NCBI RefSeq assembly: GCF_014195535.1
Contig: NZ_JACIBY010000002.1
Span: forward strand, 596,130-660,129
Reading direction: 5' to 3'
Source: Runella defluvii
GTDB lineage: Bacteria > Bacteroidota > Bacteroidia > Cytophagales > Spirosomataceae
Length of the DNA stretch: 64,000 bases
A model generated the notes under the pieces. It did no database searches and was not told where the DNA came from. It saw only the letters and a program-made list of their open reading frames with translations. Of this stretch, positions 1-8,360 are shown one piece after another (positions within the stretch are counted from its first letter, which is position 1; every line of letters starts with the position of its first letter). Made by a program: the position numbers and the translations under genes.

Positions 1-2
1 AA

Positions 3-206
3 CCCCAGCCAAGCATGGAAGTCGGCCTGCAAGCGTGGATTTTGGCGGGCGGTGCTCACCACACCGTTTACAGTCAAAACTTGACGACCGAATACATCGA
101 AGATTTTGCCGAAATGCTAGGGGTAGAGCTCGTTGTCATTGACAAAAATACGACCATTCGTGGGCTCAAAAACGACCTACGTTTCAGTGAAGTAGCGTAC
201 AAATAG
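3..206 (+). CDS. araA: L-arabinose isomerase, C-terminal fragment (5' end outside window)
   Basis: This is the last 67 codons of a gene that enters from the left edge; the frame is open from base 3. The motif AWILAGGAHHT followed by EDFAEMLGVELVVID is the typical C-terminal end of L-arabinose isomerase, which converts L-arabinose to L-ribulose in the cytoplasm. The next gene encodes L-ribulose-5-phosphate 4-epimerase, as expected of an arabinose operon. Only the tail is visible, so the catalytic residues cannot be checked. Confidence 0.88.
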   Translation, partial: PQPSMEVGLQAWILAGGAHHTVYSQNLTTEYIEDFAEMLGVELVVIDKNTTIRGLKNDLRFSEVAYK

Positions 207-238
207 TTTTTGTGTTAGAATTTTAGCCACCACCAAGT

Positions 239-943
239 ATGAGTATTTACCAATCGCTGAAAGAAGAGTGTTTTGAGGCCAATATGCAGCTTCCCAAGCT
301 CGGGCTAGTGCTTTTTACCTTTGGTAATGTAAGCGCCGTTGACCGCTCGAAGGGCGTGTTTGCCATCAAACCAAGCGGAGTTCCGTACGAGCACCTACGT
401 CCAGAAGACATTGTTATCATGGATTACGACGCCAAGGTGGTCGAAGGCAGTATGCGCCCATCGTCTGATACAAAAACGCACGCGTTGTTGTACAAAACCT
501 GGGAAGACATCGGCGGAATCACCCATACGCACAGCACCTATGCCGTGGCTTGGGCCCAAGCGGGTCTCGATATTCCCATTTTTGGCACCACCCACGCTGA
601 CCATACCCACCAAGACATCCCTTGTGCACCCGTCCTTACCGACGCCATGATTGAGGGCGATTATGAACACGAAACGGGCAACCAGATTTTTGACGTCTTC
701 ACGGCCAAAGGAATTTCACACAAGGAAGTTGAAATGGTTTTATTACAAAATCATGGCCCATTTACGTGGGGAAAAAACGCGGAGAAATCGGTGTATAATG
801 CTGCGGTATTGGAAGAAGTAGCACGGATGGCTTACCTCACGCTACAAATCAACCCCAATACTCCGCGTATTAAAGATACGCTCCGTATGAAACACTACGA
901 ACGTAAGCATGGCAAAAATGCCTACTACGGACAAGGATGTTAG
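239..943 (+). CDS. araD: L-ribulose-5-phosphate 4-epimerase
   Basis: A class II aldolase-like zinc enzyme of 234 residues that interconverts L-ribulose-5-phosphate and D-xylulose-5-phosphate, the last step of arabinose entry into the pentose phosphate pathway. The zinc histidines are visible in THTHST (His96 and His98) and QNHGPF (His172). SSDTKTH (Asp77) and THADH (Asp121) match conserved AraD acidic residues. The length equals that of the E. coli enzyme (about 231). It starts 32 nt after araA, so the two are probably cotranscribed. Confidence 0.95.
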   Translation: MSIYQSLKEECFEANMQLPKLGLVLFTFGNVSAVDRSKGVFAIKPSGVPYEHLRPEDIVIMDYDAKVVEGSMRPSSDTKTHALLYKTWEDIGGITHTHSTYAVAWAQAGLDIPIFGTTHADHTHQDIPCAPVLTDAMIEGDYEHETGNQIFDVFTAKGISHKEVEMVLLQNHGPFTWGKNAEKSVYNAAVLEEVARMAYLTLQINPNTPRIKDTLRMKHYERKHGKNAYYGQGC

Positions 944-951
944 AAATTTGC

Positions 952-995
952 AACAATACTCTTCTTAAGCTAAATAATACTAGGAGAGTATTGTT
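952..995 (+). terminator. Hairpin after araD
   Basis: AACAATACTCT (952-962) and AGAGTATTGTT (985-995) form a perfect 11-bp inverted repeat with a 22-nt loop, followed closely by an A-rich stretch rather than a T tract. It lies 9 nt after the araD stop and may end the arabinose transcript or stabilise its 3' end. The long loop and missing T run make it a weak intrinsic terminator. Confidence 0.4.
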
Positions 996-1079
996 ACAAA
1001 AAAATGCTAGAGATTAACATTTTTATTTAATAAATTACGGCCAATTTTATATTATTCGTATTTAATTTAACGCTTGCAC

Positions 1080-2369
1080 ATGAAAAAAATAACAACAGAT
1101 TACTGTGAATTAATTATTTTACGGGTTATAATTTTTTTATTTTTCACTTCTTCTTTTATTTTTATTATTTTAACAAATGAAAACAAGTTTGACGAATCTT
1201 TCCACTTAATAGATATAAACAATTATTTTTCTCATGGAATAAATATTAAATCCCTTAAAAATCACACTACTCCAACTGGCCCAGGGAGCCACATTTGGGC
1301 TACTTTTTGGGGAAAACTATTTGGTTATAATATTATTACTTTTCGATTTAGCGTATGGTTTTGTTGGCTCTTTATTTATATTTTACTTGAACATTTATTC
1401 AAGGAAAAAAGGAGAAATACTAATACAGTTGCGTTGCTTTTATTTTCAACTCCATACGCGCCTACCCTCGCAGGTCTTCTAATGACAGAAGCCTTCGGAT
1501 TATTTTGTGCTTTAATGGGAACACTACTATTAATTATATCATTCAAGGTAAAAAAACACTCAATACTATTAATAACTTCAACCTTATTTATGGGCATTGC
1601 AATTATTTCTCGATTATATTTTTTATGCCTAGCACCTTCTTTTTTTATGCTAATGTTTCAGAAAAAACTCTCTACATCTTTATCATTTACTTATTCAAGT
1701 ATTTTAATAGCCAATATAATACTTATATTTCCTTTCCTATCCTTATGTTTAATTTGGGGGGGAATTATCCCGCCAAGCTACTATAAAGTTCACTCAGCAC
1801 AAAATCTACATCTAGCGCTTAATTTTCCAAGATTTATCTCTGTATTAATGTACCTAGGTGCTTATTTATCTCCTATCATAACCCTTCAACTCATTCAAAA
1901 AGAAATAAAGATAGAAATAAAGACGATTATTATTTTACTTATTATCTCTGTCTTTATATTTTCTTATGTATATGTATGGAACATTGATACAACTTTCACA
2001 AAATCAGGTCTAATAAATTATATTGATCAAAAAATTCGTTTTTTAAACCCAACTATTGGATATATTTTTTATTTTTTTTCAATTTTTATCTCTATTTTTA
2101 GCTTATATTATTTCAATAAAAACTTTAAATCACTCAAAAAAAACGACATTATAATATTTTGTTATTATACAATTGTATTCTTCCTCATATTACAGATATT
2201 TATTTCTGGAAACAACCCATTTTACGAAAGATACCTTATTCACATCTTACCTTTTTTGTGGATTATTTGCGGAAATATGAAATTCAAAAAGACCATTTTG
2301 TTTTACGTTTTTATATTAGCAGGTATTTTCATAGGTCAATTAGCACTCTGGAGGTGGTATTTTGAGTAA
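1080..2369 (+). CDS. AT-rich multi-spanning membrane protein, GT-C glycosyltransferase-like
   Basis: About 429 residues, almost entirely hydrophobic, with roughly ten to twelve predicted membrane segments. An early non-cytoplasmic stretch holds an acidic motif (NKFDES), and a basic/aromatic FRFSVW stretch follows. This pattern resembles lipid-linked-sugar GT-C glycosyltransferases (PMT/ArnT type). That is architecture, not a family match, so function is uncertain. The ATG at 1080 is preferred over a TTG two codons upstream. The gene and its flanks are much richer in A+T and in ATA/TTA codons than araD before it and galM after it, which suggests recent acquisition inside the arabinose locus. 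Confidence 0.6.
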   Translation: MKKITTDYCELIILRVIIFLFFTSSFIFIILTNENKFDESFHLIDINNYFSHGINIKSLKNHTTPTGPGSHIWATFWGKLFGYNIITFRFSVWFCWLFIYILLEHLFKEKRRNTNTVALLLFSTPYAPTLAGLLMTEAFGLFCALMGTLLLIISFKVKKHSILLITSTLFMGIAIISRLYFLCLAPSFFMLMFQKKLSTSLSFTYSSILIANIILIFPFLSLCLIWGGIIPPSYYKVHSAQNLHLALNFPRFISVLMYLGAYLSPIITLQLIQKEIKIEIKTIIILLIISVFIFSYVYVWNIDTTFTKSGLINYIDQKIRFLNPTIGYIFYFFSIFISIFSLYYFNKNFKSLKKNDIIIFCYYTIVFFLILQIFISGNNPFYERYLIHILPFLWIICGNMKFKKTILFYVFILAGIFIGQLALWRWYFE

Positions 2370-2475
2370 GTTTAATAAAAGTCACCTATTATCTCCTTTA
2401 TAATTAGTTTTATAAATTCAACTAAATATAGCTTCTAAAAAATAATTCAATTATTTCAACCCAACCAATTATTCC

Positions 2476-3639
2476 ATGAAATCCACTTTTTTGCCCCTCC
2501 TTTTGGCAGGGCTAGTCATTTTCCAAAGTTGCTCCAACAAATCCTCAGAAAGCAGTGAGTCAACTACCGAAACGCAAGCGCTCAAAATTGAAAAAACCGA
2601 TTTTGGCAAACTTCCTGACGGACAAACCGCCGAGCTTTATACCCTTAAAAACGCCAATGGTATGGAAGCAAAAATCACCAATTATGGCGGCATCATTACC
2701 CATCTTACGGCCCCTGATTCTAGCGGTGTGTTCGACAATGTGGTTTTGGGGTACGACTCCTTAGCAGGATACCTCAAATCGAGCCCTTATTTTGGCGCAC
2801 TGGTAGGTCGGTACGGAAACCGCATTGCCAAAGGGAAGTTTACACTTGATGGTAAAACGTACACATTGGCTGTCAACAACATGGTCAATCACCTTCATGG
2901 TGGTACAGTAGGCTTCGATAAAGTTCTTTGGAAAGCCGAACCGATTGAAGGTGAAGAGCCTGCGCTTAAACTTTCGTACGTAAGCAAAGACGGCGAAGAA
3001 GGCTACCCAGGCAATCTGAACGTAACGGTGACTTATACGCTTCAAAAAAACAACTCGATTAAAATTGATTACACTGCCACTACCGACAAAGCAACGGTCA
3101 TTAACTTAACCAACCACACGTATTTTAACCTAACGGGAGCAAAACGTGATATTCTTGATCACCAACTGACCTTGAACGCCGACCGCTTCTTACCCGTTAA
3201 CGAAACATTGATTCCAACGGGAGAATTAAAACCTGTGGCTGGAAATGTATTTGATTTTACCAAAGCGACGGCCATTGGTGCACGTATCAATGACCCTAAA
3301 GACCAACAAATCAAGTACGGTGGTGGCTACGACCACTGCTGGGTGTTGAATAAAAAAGACAAGGAGCTTAGTCTAGCTGCTACGGTATATGAGCCTACAA
3401 CGGGCCGTATCATGGAAGTTCAGACGACCGAACCTGCGATTCAGTTTTACACAGGCAATTTCTTGGACGGCAGCATCACAGGTAAGAAAGGGATAAACTA
3501 TCCAAAACGCTTTGCCCTCTGCCTCGAAACCGAGCATTACCCCGATTCACCTAACCAATCAGCATTCCCAACAGTGGTGCTAAAACCAGGTGAAACGTAC
3601 CAAACAACAACGATTTATACGTTTTCTGCGAAGAAATAA
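2476..3639 (+). CDS. galM: Aldose 1-epimerase (galactose mutarotase), lipoprotein
   Basis: 387 residues. The N-terminus is a lipoprotein signal ending in LVIFQSC, with Cys19 as the acylated residue, so the enzyme should be anchored at the cell envelope. The mutarotase fold follows, with GRYGNRIAKG (111-120), NHLHGG (138-143), TNHTYFNL with catalytic His214, GGYDH with His286, and the CLETEHYPDSPN segment carrying the catalytic base (about Glu351). It interconverts alpha and beta anomers of aldoses. Proximity to araA/araD suggests supply of the correct L-arabinose anomer, though the AT-rich gene between them interrupts the operon. Confidence 0.93.
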   Translation: MKSTFLPLLLAGLVIFQSCSNKSSESSESTTETQALKIEKTDFGKLPDGQTAELYTLKNANGMEAKITNYGGIITHLTAPDSSGVFDNVVLGYDSLAGYLKSSPYFGALVGRYGNRIAKGKFTLDGKTYTLAVNNMVNHLHGGTVGFDKVLWKAEPIEGEEPALKLSYVSKDGEEGYPGNLNVTVTYTLQKNNSIKIDYTATTDKATVINLTNHTYFNLTGAKRDILDHQLTLNADRFLPVNETLIPTGELKPVAGNVFDFTKATAIGARINDPKDQQIKYGGGYDHCWVLNKKDKELSLAATVYEPTTGRIMEVQTTEPAIQFYTGNFLDGSITGKKGINYPKRFALCLETEHYPDSPNQSAFPTVVLKPGETYQTTTIYTFSAKK

Positions 3640-3651
3640 TGAAATGAAAAG

Positions 3652-3747
3652 GGCAAGTGGGCAAAGGGCATAAAAGGCAAGAGGCAAATGAGCAAGGAGC
3701 AAAATGCAAATTGGCAAGAATCAAGTTTTGCCCTTTGCCCACTTGCC
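3652..3747. repeat. Large intergenic inverted repeat with GGCAA-type short repeats
   Basis: A 19-bp perfect inverted repeat: GGCAAGTGGGCAAAGGGCA at 3652-3670 pairs with its complement at 3729-3747. The 58-nt interior is a series of degenerate GGCAAG/AGCAAA units. It lies between the convergent galM and GGGP synthase genes, where it could terminate both transcripts. The internal short repeats make it look like an expanded repeat element rather than a simple terminator. Confidence 0.6.
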
Positions 3748-3789
3748 TCTTTGCTAACTTGCCTATTTGCTATTTGTCCCTTCCTTCTT

Positions 3790-4551
3790 TCAGACGGTTA
3801 CTTTATCATTAAAAGCCCTGACAAGTTGGGCAATTTCGGGAAGTAAATCGGGATTTTGTTCAATGCCGTTTCCTACCACAATCACATCAGCACCTGCTTC
3901 CAGAGCGGCTTGTGCTTTGAACGGAGAATTGATTCCTCCACCCACAATGATGGGCGTATCTACTGCTTTGCGAACAGCCGCAATCATCTCAGGCGAAACG
4001 GGTTTTTGAGCCCCACTACCTGCATCCAAGTACATCACTTGAAGCCCCAACAATTCGCCTGCCATGGCCGTACAAGCGGCTACGCTAGGTTTATCGTGCG
4101 GAATAGGCGTGGTGTTGCTGATGTAAGAAACCGTCGTTGCACGGCCACTTTCCACCAGCATATACCCCGTAGGTACTATTTCCAATTGACTACGTTTCAA
4201 CAGAGGAGCTGCCACCACGTGTTGGCCAATGAGAAGTTCAGGATTACGTCCCGAAATCAGCGACAACAACAAAATAGCGTCGGCGGAAGGCTCAATGTGA
4301 AGGCTATTGCCAGGAAATAAAATGGCAGGGATGGATGTATGCTCGTGAATGGCCTTGATGATGTCGTCGGCGGCATAGCGTGTAATGAGGCTTCCTCCGA
4401 CAAAGAAGAAATCAACCCCGTGACGTACACTCTCGGCCAATAAAAAAGGAAACGACGAAAACTCGACCTTATCGGGATCGAGCAAAACGGCAAATGCCTT
4501 ACGTCTTTCTTGAAGATTATCCTGGAGTATCGTTCGTATTCTTGACCTCAT
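3790..4551 (-). CDS. Geranylgeranylglyceryl phosphate synthase family protein (PcrB-like)
   Basis: A 253-residue TIM-barrel prenyltransferase that joins a polyprenyl diphosphate to sn-glycerol-1-phosphate through an ether bond. Seen directly: LLDPDK near residue 23, VGGSL, LFPGNS, YLDAGSGA (about 175), IVGGGI and VVGNGIE near the end, which are the phosphate-binding loops of the family. Bacteroidota carry a distinct group of these enzymes related to archaeal GGGP synthases; the role of the product in bacteria is not settled. The start overlaps the upstream 141-residue gene by 35 nt, so the two are probably translationally coupled. Confidence 0.88.
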   Translation of the reverse strand: MRSRIRTILQDNLQERRKAFAVLLDPDKVEFSSFPFLLAESVRHGVDFFFVGGSLITRYAADDIIKAIHEHTSIPAILFPGNSLHIEPSADAILLLSLISGRNPELLIGQHVVAAPLLKRSQLEIVPTGYMLVESGRATTVSYISNTTPIPHDKPSVAACTAMAGELLGLQVMYLDAGSGAQKPVSPEMIAAVRKAVDTPIIVGGGINSPFKAQAALEAGADVIVVGNGIEQNPDLLPEIAQLVRAFNDKVTV

Positions 4552-4942
4552 TCGTTTGTTGCTGTGTAGCCAAAAAATCCATTAATTTTTGACGTGCTAT
4601 ATCCAACGCCCACGTCATCGCCAACGAAGTCGCTGTTTTTACTAACCACGACGGTTGGTTGTTGGTTCGTTCGGGCAATGCAAAAGATGCTTGTTGTTTG
4701 GTTTTGACTTCGGGCTCATCGTCTGGTAACAGTAGTTCTAGTACTAAATAAACCGCCGCAATTGCCCCGCCTATCACCAAAGCCTGCTTACCGACACGCG
4801 CCGCGTCATCTTTCAAATCCGTCATTTTTTCTTCCAAGAGTTTACGGTACCCTTCCGATACCTCCTTCAGCTCCGTTTTGCGGCTGTTGGTATCTCCGAA
4901 AGGCTCTTCAAACGAAAGGATATTTTTAGGAAGTGATGCCAT
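4517..4942 (-). CDS. Small hypothetical protein with one membrane segment
   Basis: 141 residues, not recognised. It begins with a charged region of about 45 residues that could be helical (KTELKEVSEGYRKLLEEK). A hydrophobic segment follows (ALVIGGAIAAVYLVLELLL, about 53-71), then a polar linker and a C-terminal amphipathic part. This layout is common in small inner-membrane proteins of Bacteroidota. Its 3' end overlaps the start of the GGGP synthase gene, so the two share a transcript and perhaps a membrane-related role. Confidence 0.7.
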   Translation of the reverse strand: MASLPKNILSFEEPFGDTNSRKTELKEVSEGYRKLLEEKMTDLKDDAARVGKQALVIGGAIAAVYLVLELLLPDDEPEVKTKQQASFALPERTNNQPSWLVKTATSLAMTWALDIARQKLMDFLATQQQTNEVKNTNDTPG

Positions 4943-5084
4943 TGGGTGGTTATTTTATCGTTAAGCATTAAAATCTGCTTAAAAAAATCAGCTAATTCTT
5001 TCTCAAAAGTCGTAAAAACCTCTTAGATGCCCAAAACAGAACCTTATTTTTAAAGAAATTGTAATGCAAACACGTCGAAGCGCG

Positions 5085-5092
5085 TACCTTTG
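5085..5092 (+). promoter_or_regulatory. Bacteroidota -7 element (TACCTTTG) upstream of tatC
   Basis: TACCTTTG fits the TAnnTTTG consensus of the Bacteroidota housekeeping promoter. It lies 41 nt before the tatC ATG. A TTG at 5059-5061 could be the -33 element but the gap of 23 nt is longer than usual. Confidence 0.5.
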
Positions 5093-5133
5093 TAGTTCCT
5101 ATACATTACCAATCATTCCTTATTTGAAACAAA

Positions 5134-6036
5134 ATGCCACTCGATCAAGAATTTGACAACCCCACCCACGAAGAATCAGAAATGACGTTCATTGAGCACC
5201 TCGAAGAACTACGCTGGCACGTTATCCGAGCCGTAGGTGCAATTATTGTTTTTACCATTGGGGCATTCATCTTTATTGAAGAGATATACGATAAAATTAT
5301 TTTGGCCCCCTCTCGTTCGGATTTCTGGACTTACCGAATGTTGTGTAAAATCGCAGATTTCACAGGAGCCCAAGGGCTTTGCATCAACCAACTTGATTTT
5401 GAGCTTCAAAGCCGCGAAATGGCAGGGCAATTTACGATGGCCTTGATGTCGGCGCTTATCATTGGCCTTCTCTTTGCGTTTCCGTATGCGTTTTGGGAAG
5501 TTTGGCGATTCATTAAACCAGGTCTAAAATCCTCTGAGCGCAAAATGTCGCGCGGGGCGGTATTTTACGTTACGTTTTTGTTTATGTCAGGGGTACTTTT
5601 TGGTTATTACATTGTTGCTCCATTGGCCATCAACTTCCTTGCCAATTTTAAGCTTGACCCGCGCATCAAAAACCAATTCGATATTACATCATACGTAGGC
5701 TTAATTTCTATTTTGACCCTTGCCTGCGGTCTTACGTTCCAATTGCCTGTTGTCGCTTTTGTACTTTCTAAAATTGGTTTTCTCAATCCACGCTTCATGC
5801 GTGAATATCGCCGCCATGCGTTCGTCGTCATTCTTATTTTAGCCGCAATCATCACGCCTTCACCTGATGTTCTTAGCCAAGTATTGGTGGCCTTACCGCT
5901 TTCGTTGCTTTACGAAATCAGTATTTTTGTATCGGCTTGGGTAGAGCGTAACAAGAAAGCCGACGCGGAACTCGAAGCCAAACAAGAGGAAGACGATGCT
6001 TTTAACAACCCTTGGACACCCGACGCCGATGTCTAA
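5134..6036 (+). CDS. tatC: Sec-independent (Tat) protein translocase subunit TatC
   Basis: 300 residues with six membrane segments. It opens with the conserved cytoplasmic motif TFIEHLEELRWHVIRA (about 18-33), part of the twin-arginine signal-binding site of TatC. Later hallmarks are FPYAFWEVWRFIKPGL after the second membrane segment and ITPSPDVLSQ near the last ones. It is the core of the twin-arginine translocon that exports folded proteins. No tatA/B lies next to it. An acidic C-terminal tail is extra. The ABC ATPase gene follows after 17 nt, suggesting an operon. Confidence 0.96.
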   Translation: MPLDQEFDNPTHEESEMTFIEHLEELRWHVIRAVGAIIVFTIGAFIFIEEIYDKIILAPSRSDFWTYRMLCKIADFTGAQGLCINQLDFELQSREMAGQFTMALMSALIIGLLFAFPYAFWEVWRFIKPGLKSSERKMSRGAVFYVTFLFMSGVLFGYYIVAPLAINFLANFKLDPRIKNQFDITSYVGLISILTLACGLTFQLPVVAFVLSKIGFLNPRFMREYRRHAFVVILILAAIITPSPDVLSQVLVALPLSLLYEISIFVSAWVERNKKADAELEAKQEEDDAFNNPWTPDADV

Positions 6037-6053
6037 TGAAAATCATAGCATAA

Positions 6054-6800
6054 ATGATTCAGTTTATTGATATACAAAAATCGTTTGAAGGACGAATGGT
6101 ATTGGGAGGTGTCTCAGGCACATTTAAGCCTGGCGACACCAGCCTTATCATTGGCGGTAGTGGGACGGGAAAAAGCGTTTTGCTCAAATGCTTGATTGGC
6201 CTTATTCGCCCTGACAACGGCCAAGTACTCTACAATGACCGCGATTTTTGGAACAGCGACGAAGAAGTACGAAAACAAGTTCGCCGCGAAATGGGGGTTT
6301 TGTTTCAGGGCGGGGCATTGTTTGATTCTAAAACAGTAGCACAAAACGTACGATTTCCACTCGATATGCTCACCGACATGAGCGAGAGCGAAAAAAACGA
6401 CCGTGTCATGGTTTGTCTCACGCGCGTAGGGCTTGACCATGCTGTCAATCGGATGCCTTCTGAAATTAGTGGGGGGATGAAAAAACGCGTCGGTATTGCT
6501 CGGGCGATTGTAATGAACCCCAAGTATTTGTTTTGCGACGAACCCAACTCCGGCCTCGACCCACTTACTTCGATTAAAATCGACGAGTTAATCAAGGAAA
6601 TTACGGACGAATACAACATCACCACCGTCGTCATTACGCACGATATGAACTCGGTGCTCGAAATTGGGGAGAAAGTAATGTTTCTTTACAAAGGCTATAA
6701 ACTTTGGGAAGGCGACAACAACACCATTCTCCAAGCCGATGTTAAAGAGCTCAACGAGTTTGTCTTTGCCAGCAAGCGCCTACGAGAGATGGGGAGATAA
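6054..6800 (+). CDS. ABC transporter ATP-binding protein, MlaF/Ttg2A type
   Basis: 248 residues. The complete ATPase motifs are present: Walker A GGSGTGKS (34-41), Q-loop LFQGGALFDS, signature SGGMKKR, Walker B YLFCDEPNSGLD and switch histidine ITHD. FQGGALFDS and SGGMKKRVGIARA are characteristic of the Mla (phospholipid/organic solvent resistance) group. It would energise lipid trafficking across the inner membrane. The MlaE permease and MlaD substrate-binding genes are not adjacent, so they must be elsewhere. Its 3' end overlaps the convergent SRPBCC gene by 21 nt. Confidence 0.88.
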   Translation: MIQFIDIQKSFEGRMVLGGVSGTFKPGDTSLIIGGSGTGKSVLLKCLIGLIRPDNGQVLYNDRDFWNSDEEVRKQVRREMGVLFQGGALFDSKTVAQNVRFPLDMLTDMSESEKNDRVMVCLTRVGLDHAVNRMPSEISGGMKKRVGIARAIVMNPKYLFCDEPNSGLDPLTSIKIDELIKEITDEYNITTVVITHDMNSVLEIGEKVMFLYKGYKLWEGDNNTILQADVKELNEFVFASKRLREMGR

Positions 6801-7235
6801 CGCAAACGCTTTCTTATAAATGGGTTTTCGGTAGGCAAACTGCGCCCACAACAACGGGTACATCAAATAGTCGATTACCCAAAGAGGTGTTCTAAATTCA
6901 ATTTCGTCCGCAATGATTGTACCGCCTGCTTTTTCACGGATGATTCGGTGGCGATGCCGCCAAAAGCGCAAGAAAAAAGGCAGTTTTGTTCCCTCATCAA
7001 CAAAATAAATCTCTGATTCGGACGACTGTTGTTCCGTAATCCGACTAATCCATTGCTGTTTAAAAAGGAGAAAATTCAGTTCCAATACCACCATATCGCC
7101 CGCTAGGCAACCATCAAACCGCACGACCCGCACGGGAGGAAACGGCGGACTAAGCTTGCGAAACAGTTCCTCATTAAACCCTTGCCAAACCACTTGATAC
7201 GGCTGACTTACATGCGTTTGAATACGTAATTTCAT
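6780..7235 (-). CDS. SRPBCC (START-like) family protein
   Basis: 151 residues. The fold is suggested by an initial strand (MKLRIQTHVSQPYQVVWQ), a long central beta region, EIEFRTPLWVID and a C-terminal helix (QFAYRKPIYKKAF). This order is typical of coenzyme Q-binding/START-like ligand pockets. The ligand is unknown. No signal peptide is seen, so it is probably cytoplasmic. Its end overlaps the convergent ABC ATPase gene. Confidence 0.72.
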   Translation of the reverse strand: MKLRIQTHVSQPYQVVWQGFNEELFRKLSPPFPPVRVVRFDGCLAGDMVVLELNFLLFKQQWISRITEQQSSESEIYFVDEGTKLPFFLRFWRHRHRIIREKAGGTIIADEIEFRTPLWVIDYLMYPLLWAQFAYRKPIYKKAFALSPHLS

Positions 7236-7325
7236 GCAGTATAAACTTCCTGCTCTGCAAAAAGTTTTCGAGTTTTAGTAGTTTTACCAAAGTATCACCA
7301 ACCCTTGCGGCTAGGAAAAATTTTG

Positions 7326-7333
7326 TAATTTTA
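7326..7333 (+). promoter_or_regulatory. Possible -7 element of the restriction-modification operon
   Basis: TAATTTTA is one base away from TAnnTTTG and sits only 4 nt before the methyltransferase ATG at 7338. If used, the transcript would start at or near the ATG and be leaderless. Confidence 0.3.
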
Positions 7334-7337
7334 CCCA

Positions 7338-8360
7338 ATGGAATACTGGAAAGAGATAGATAACAAGCTTCAACCTTGGATTGATACAGATTTAAACAAA
7401 ACGGTAGTTGACCTTTTTGCAGGTTGTGGCGGCTTGTCTCTTGGGTTTGAAGCGAATGGTTTTAAAACCATTGGCTTCGAAATGGACGCAAACGCATCAA
7501 GTACTTACAATAAAAATCTTCTAGGAGAATGTTTCACTGAAAAACTTACCCCTGAATCAATTTATCCAAAGGCAGATATTGTTATTGGCGGCCCTCCTTG
7601 TCAGCCTTTCAGTGTTGGAGGAAAACAACTTGGTTTAAAAGATGCCAGAGACGGTTTTCCCATTTTCCTCTCTGCCATTCGCCAACTAGCGCCTGAAGTT
7701 CTTATGTTTGAAAATGTCCGTGGGATGTTGTATAAAAACCAATGGTATTTAAAGGAAGTCATTAATGAACTTGAGCGGCTTGGCTATTACATCGACTACG
7801 CCCTTTTGAACGCGGTAAATTACGAAGTCCCTCAAAATAGAGAACGAGTGATTGTCATTGGCGCTAAAACCAACATCAAACTTCCTCCACCCATTCGGAG
7901 AACCATTACAGCAGGTGAGGCATTGGGAACACTTGCATTTGAGTTTGACGAAAAATCCAAATTTTTCACCGAATCAATGGATAAGTACGTTGCAAATTAT
8001 GAGAAAGCTTCCAAATGTATCAATCCTAGAGACCTGTATTTAGATAAACCTGCCCGTACACTCACTTGTAGAAACCTTGCTGGGGCCACAGGAGACATGC
8101 ACAGGGTTAGATTAAAAGATGGTCGAAGAAGAAGATTGACCGTCAAGGAAGCTTCGCGATTACAAAGTTTTCCTGATTGGTTTGAATTTCAAGGAACAGA
8201 AACGCATCAATTTAATCAAATAGGTAATGCAGTAGCTCCTAACTTCGCCTTCCATTTAGCCAAACATATTAAAAAGCACCTCACAATAAAATCAGCGAAC
8301 GAAGCTCCTATTATTGAGTTTGGGCAACTAAAATTATTTGAGAATGAAGCAGTATATTAA
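7338..8360 (+). CDS. DNA (cytosine-5-)-methyltransferase of a type II system
   Basis: 340 residues with the canonical C5-methyltransferase order: motif I DLFAGCGGLSLGFE (25-38), motif IV GGPPCQPFS with catalytic Cys88, motif VI FENVRGM (124-130), motif VIII around QNRERVIVIGA, a variable target-recognition region, and motifs IX-X at ASRLQSFPDWF and QIGNAVAP. It should transfer methyl groups to cytosine C5 within the recognition site of the adjacent nuclease. It overlaps the nuclease gene by 17 nt. Known PstI and BsuBI partners are adenine methyltransferases, so a C5 enzyme here is notable. Confidence 0.94.
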   Translation: MEYWKEIDNKLQPWIDTDLNKTVVDLFAGCGGLSLGFEANGFKTIGFEMDANASSTYNKNLLGECFTEKLTPESIYPKADIVIGGPPCQPFSVGGKQLGLKDARDGFPIFLSAIRQLAPEVLMFENVRGMLYKNQWYLKEVINELERLGYYIDYALLNAVNYEVPQNRERVIVIGAKTNIKLPPPIRRTITAGEALGTLAFEFDEKSKFFTESMDKYVANYEKASKCINPRDLYLDKPARTLTCRNLAGATGDMHRVRLKDGRRRRLTVKEASRLQSFPDWFEFQGTETHQFNQIGNAVAPNFAFHLAKHIKKHLTIKSANEAPIIEFGQLKLFENEAVY

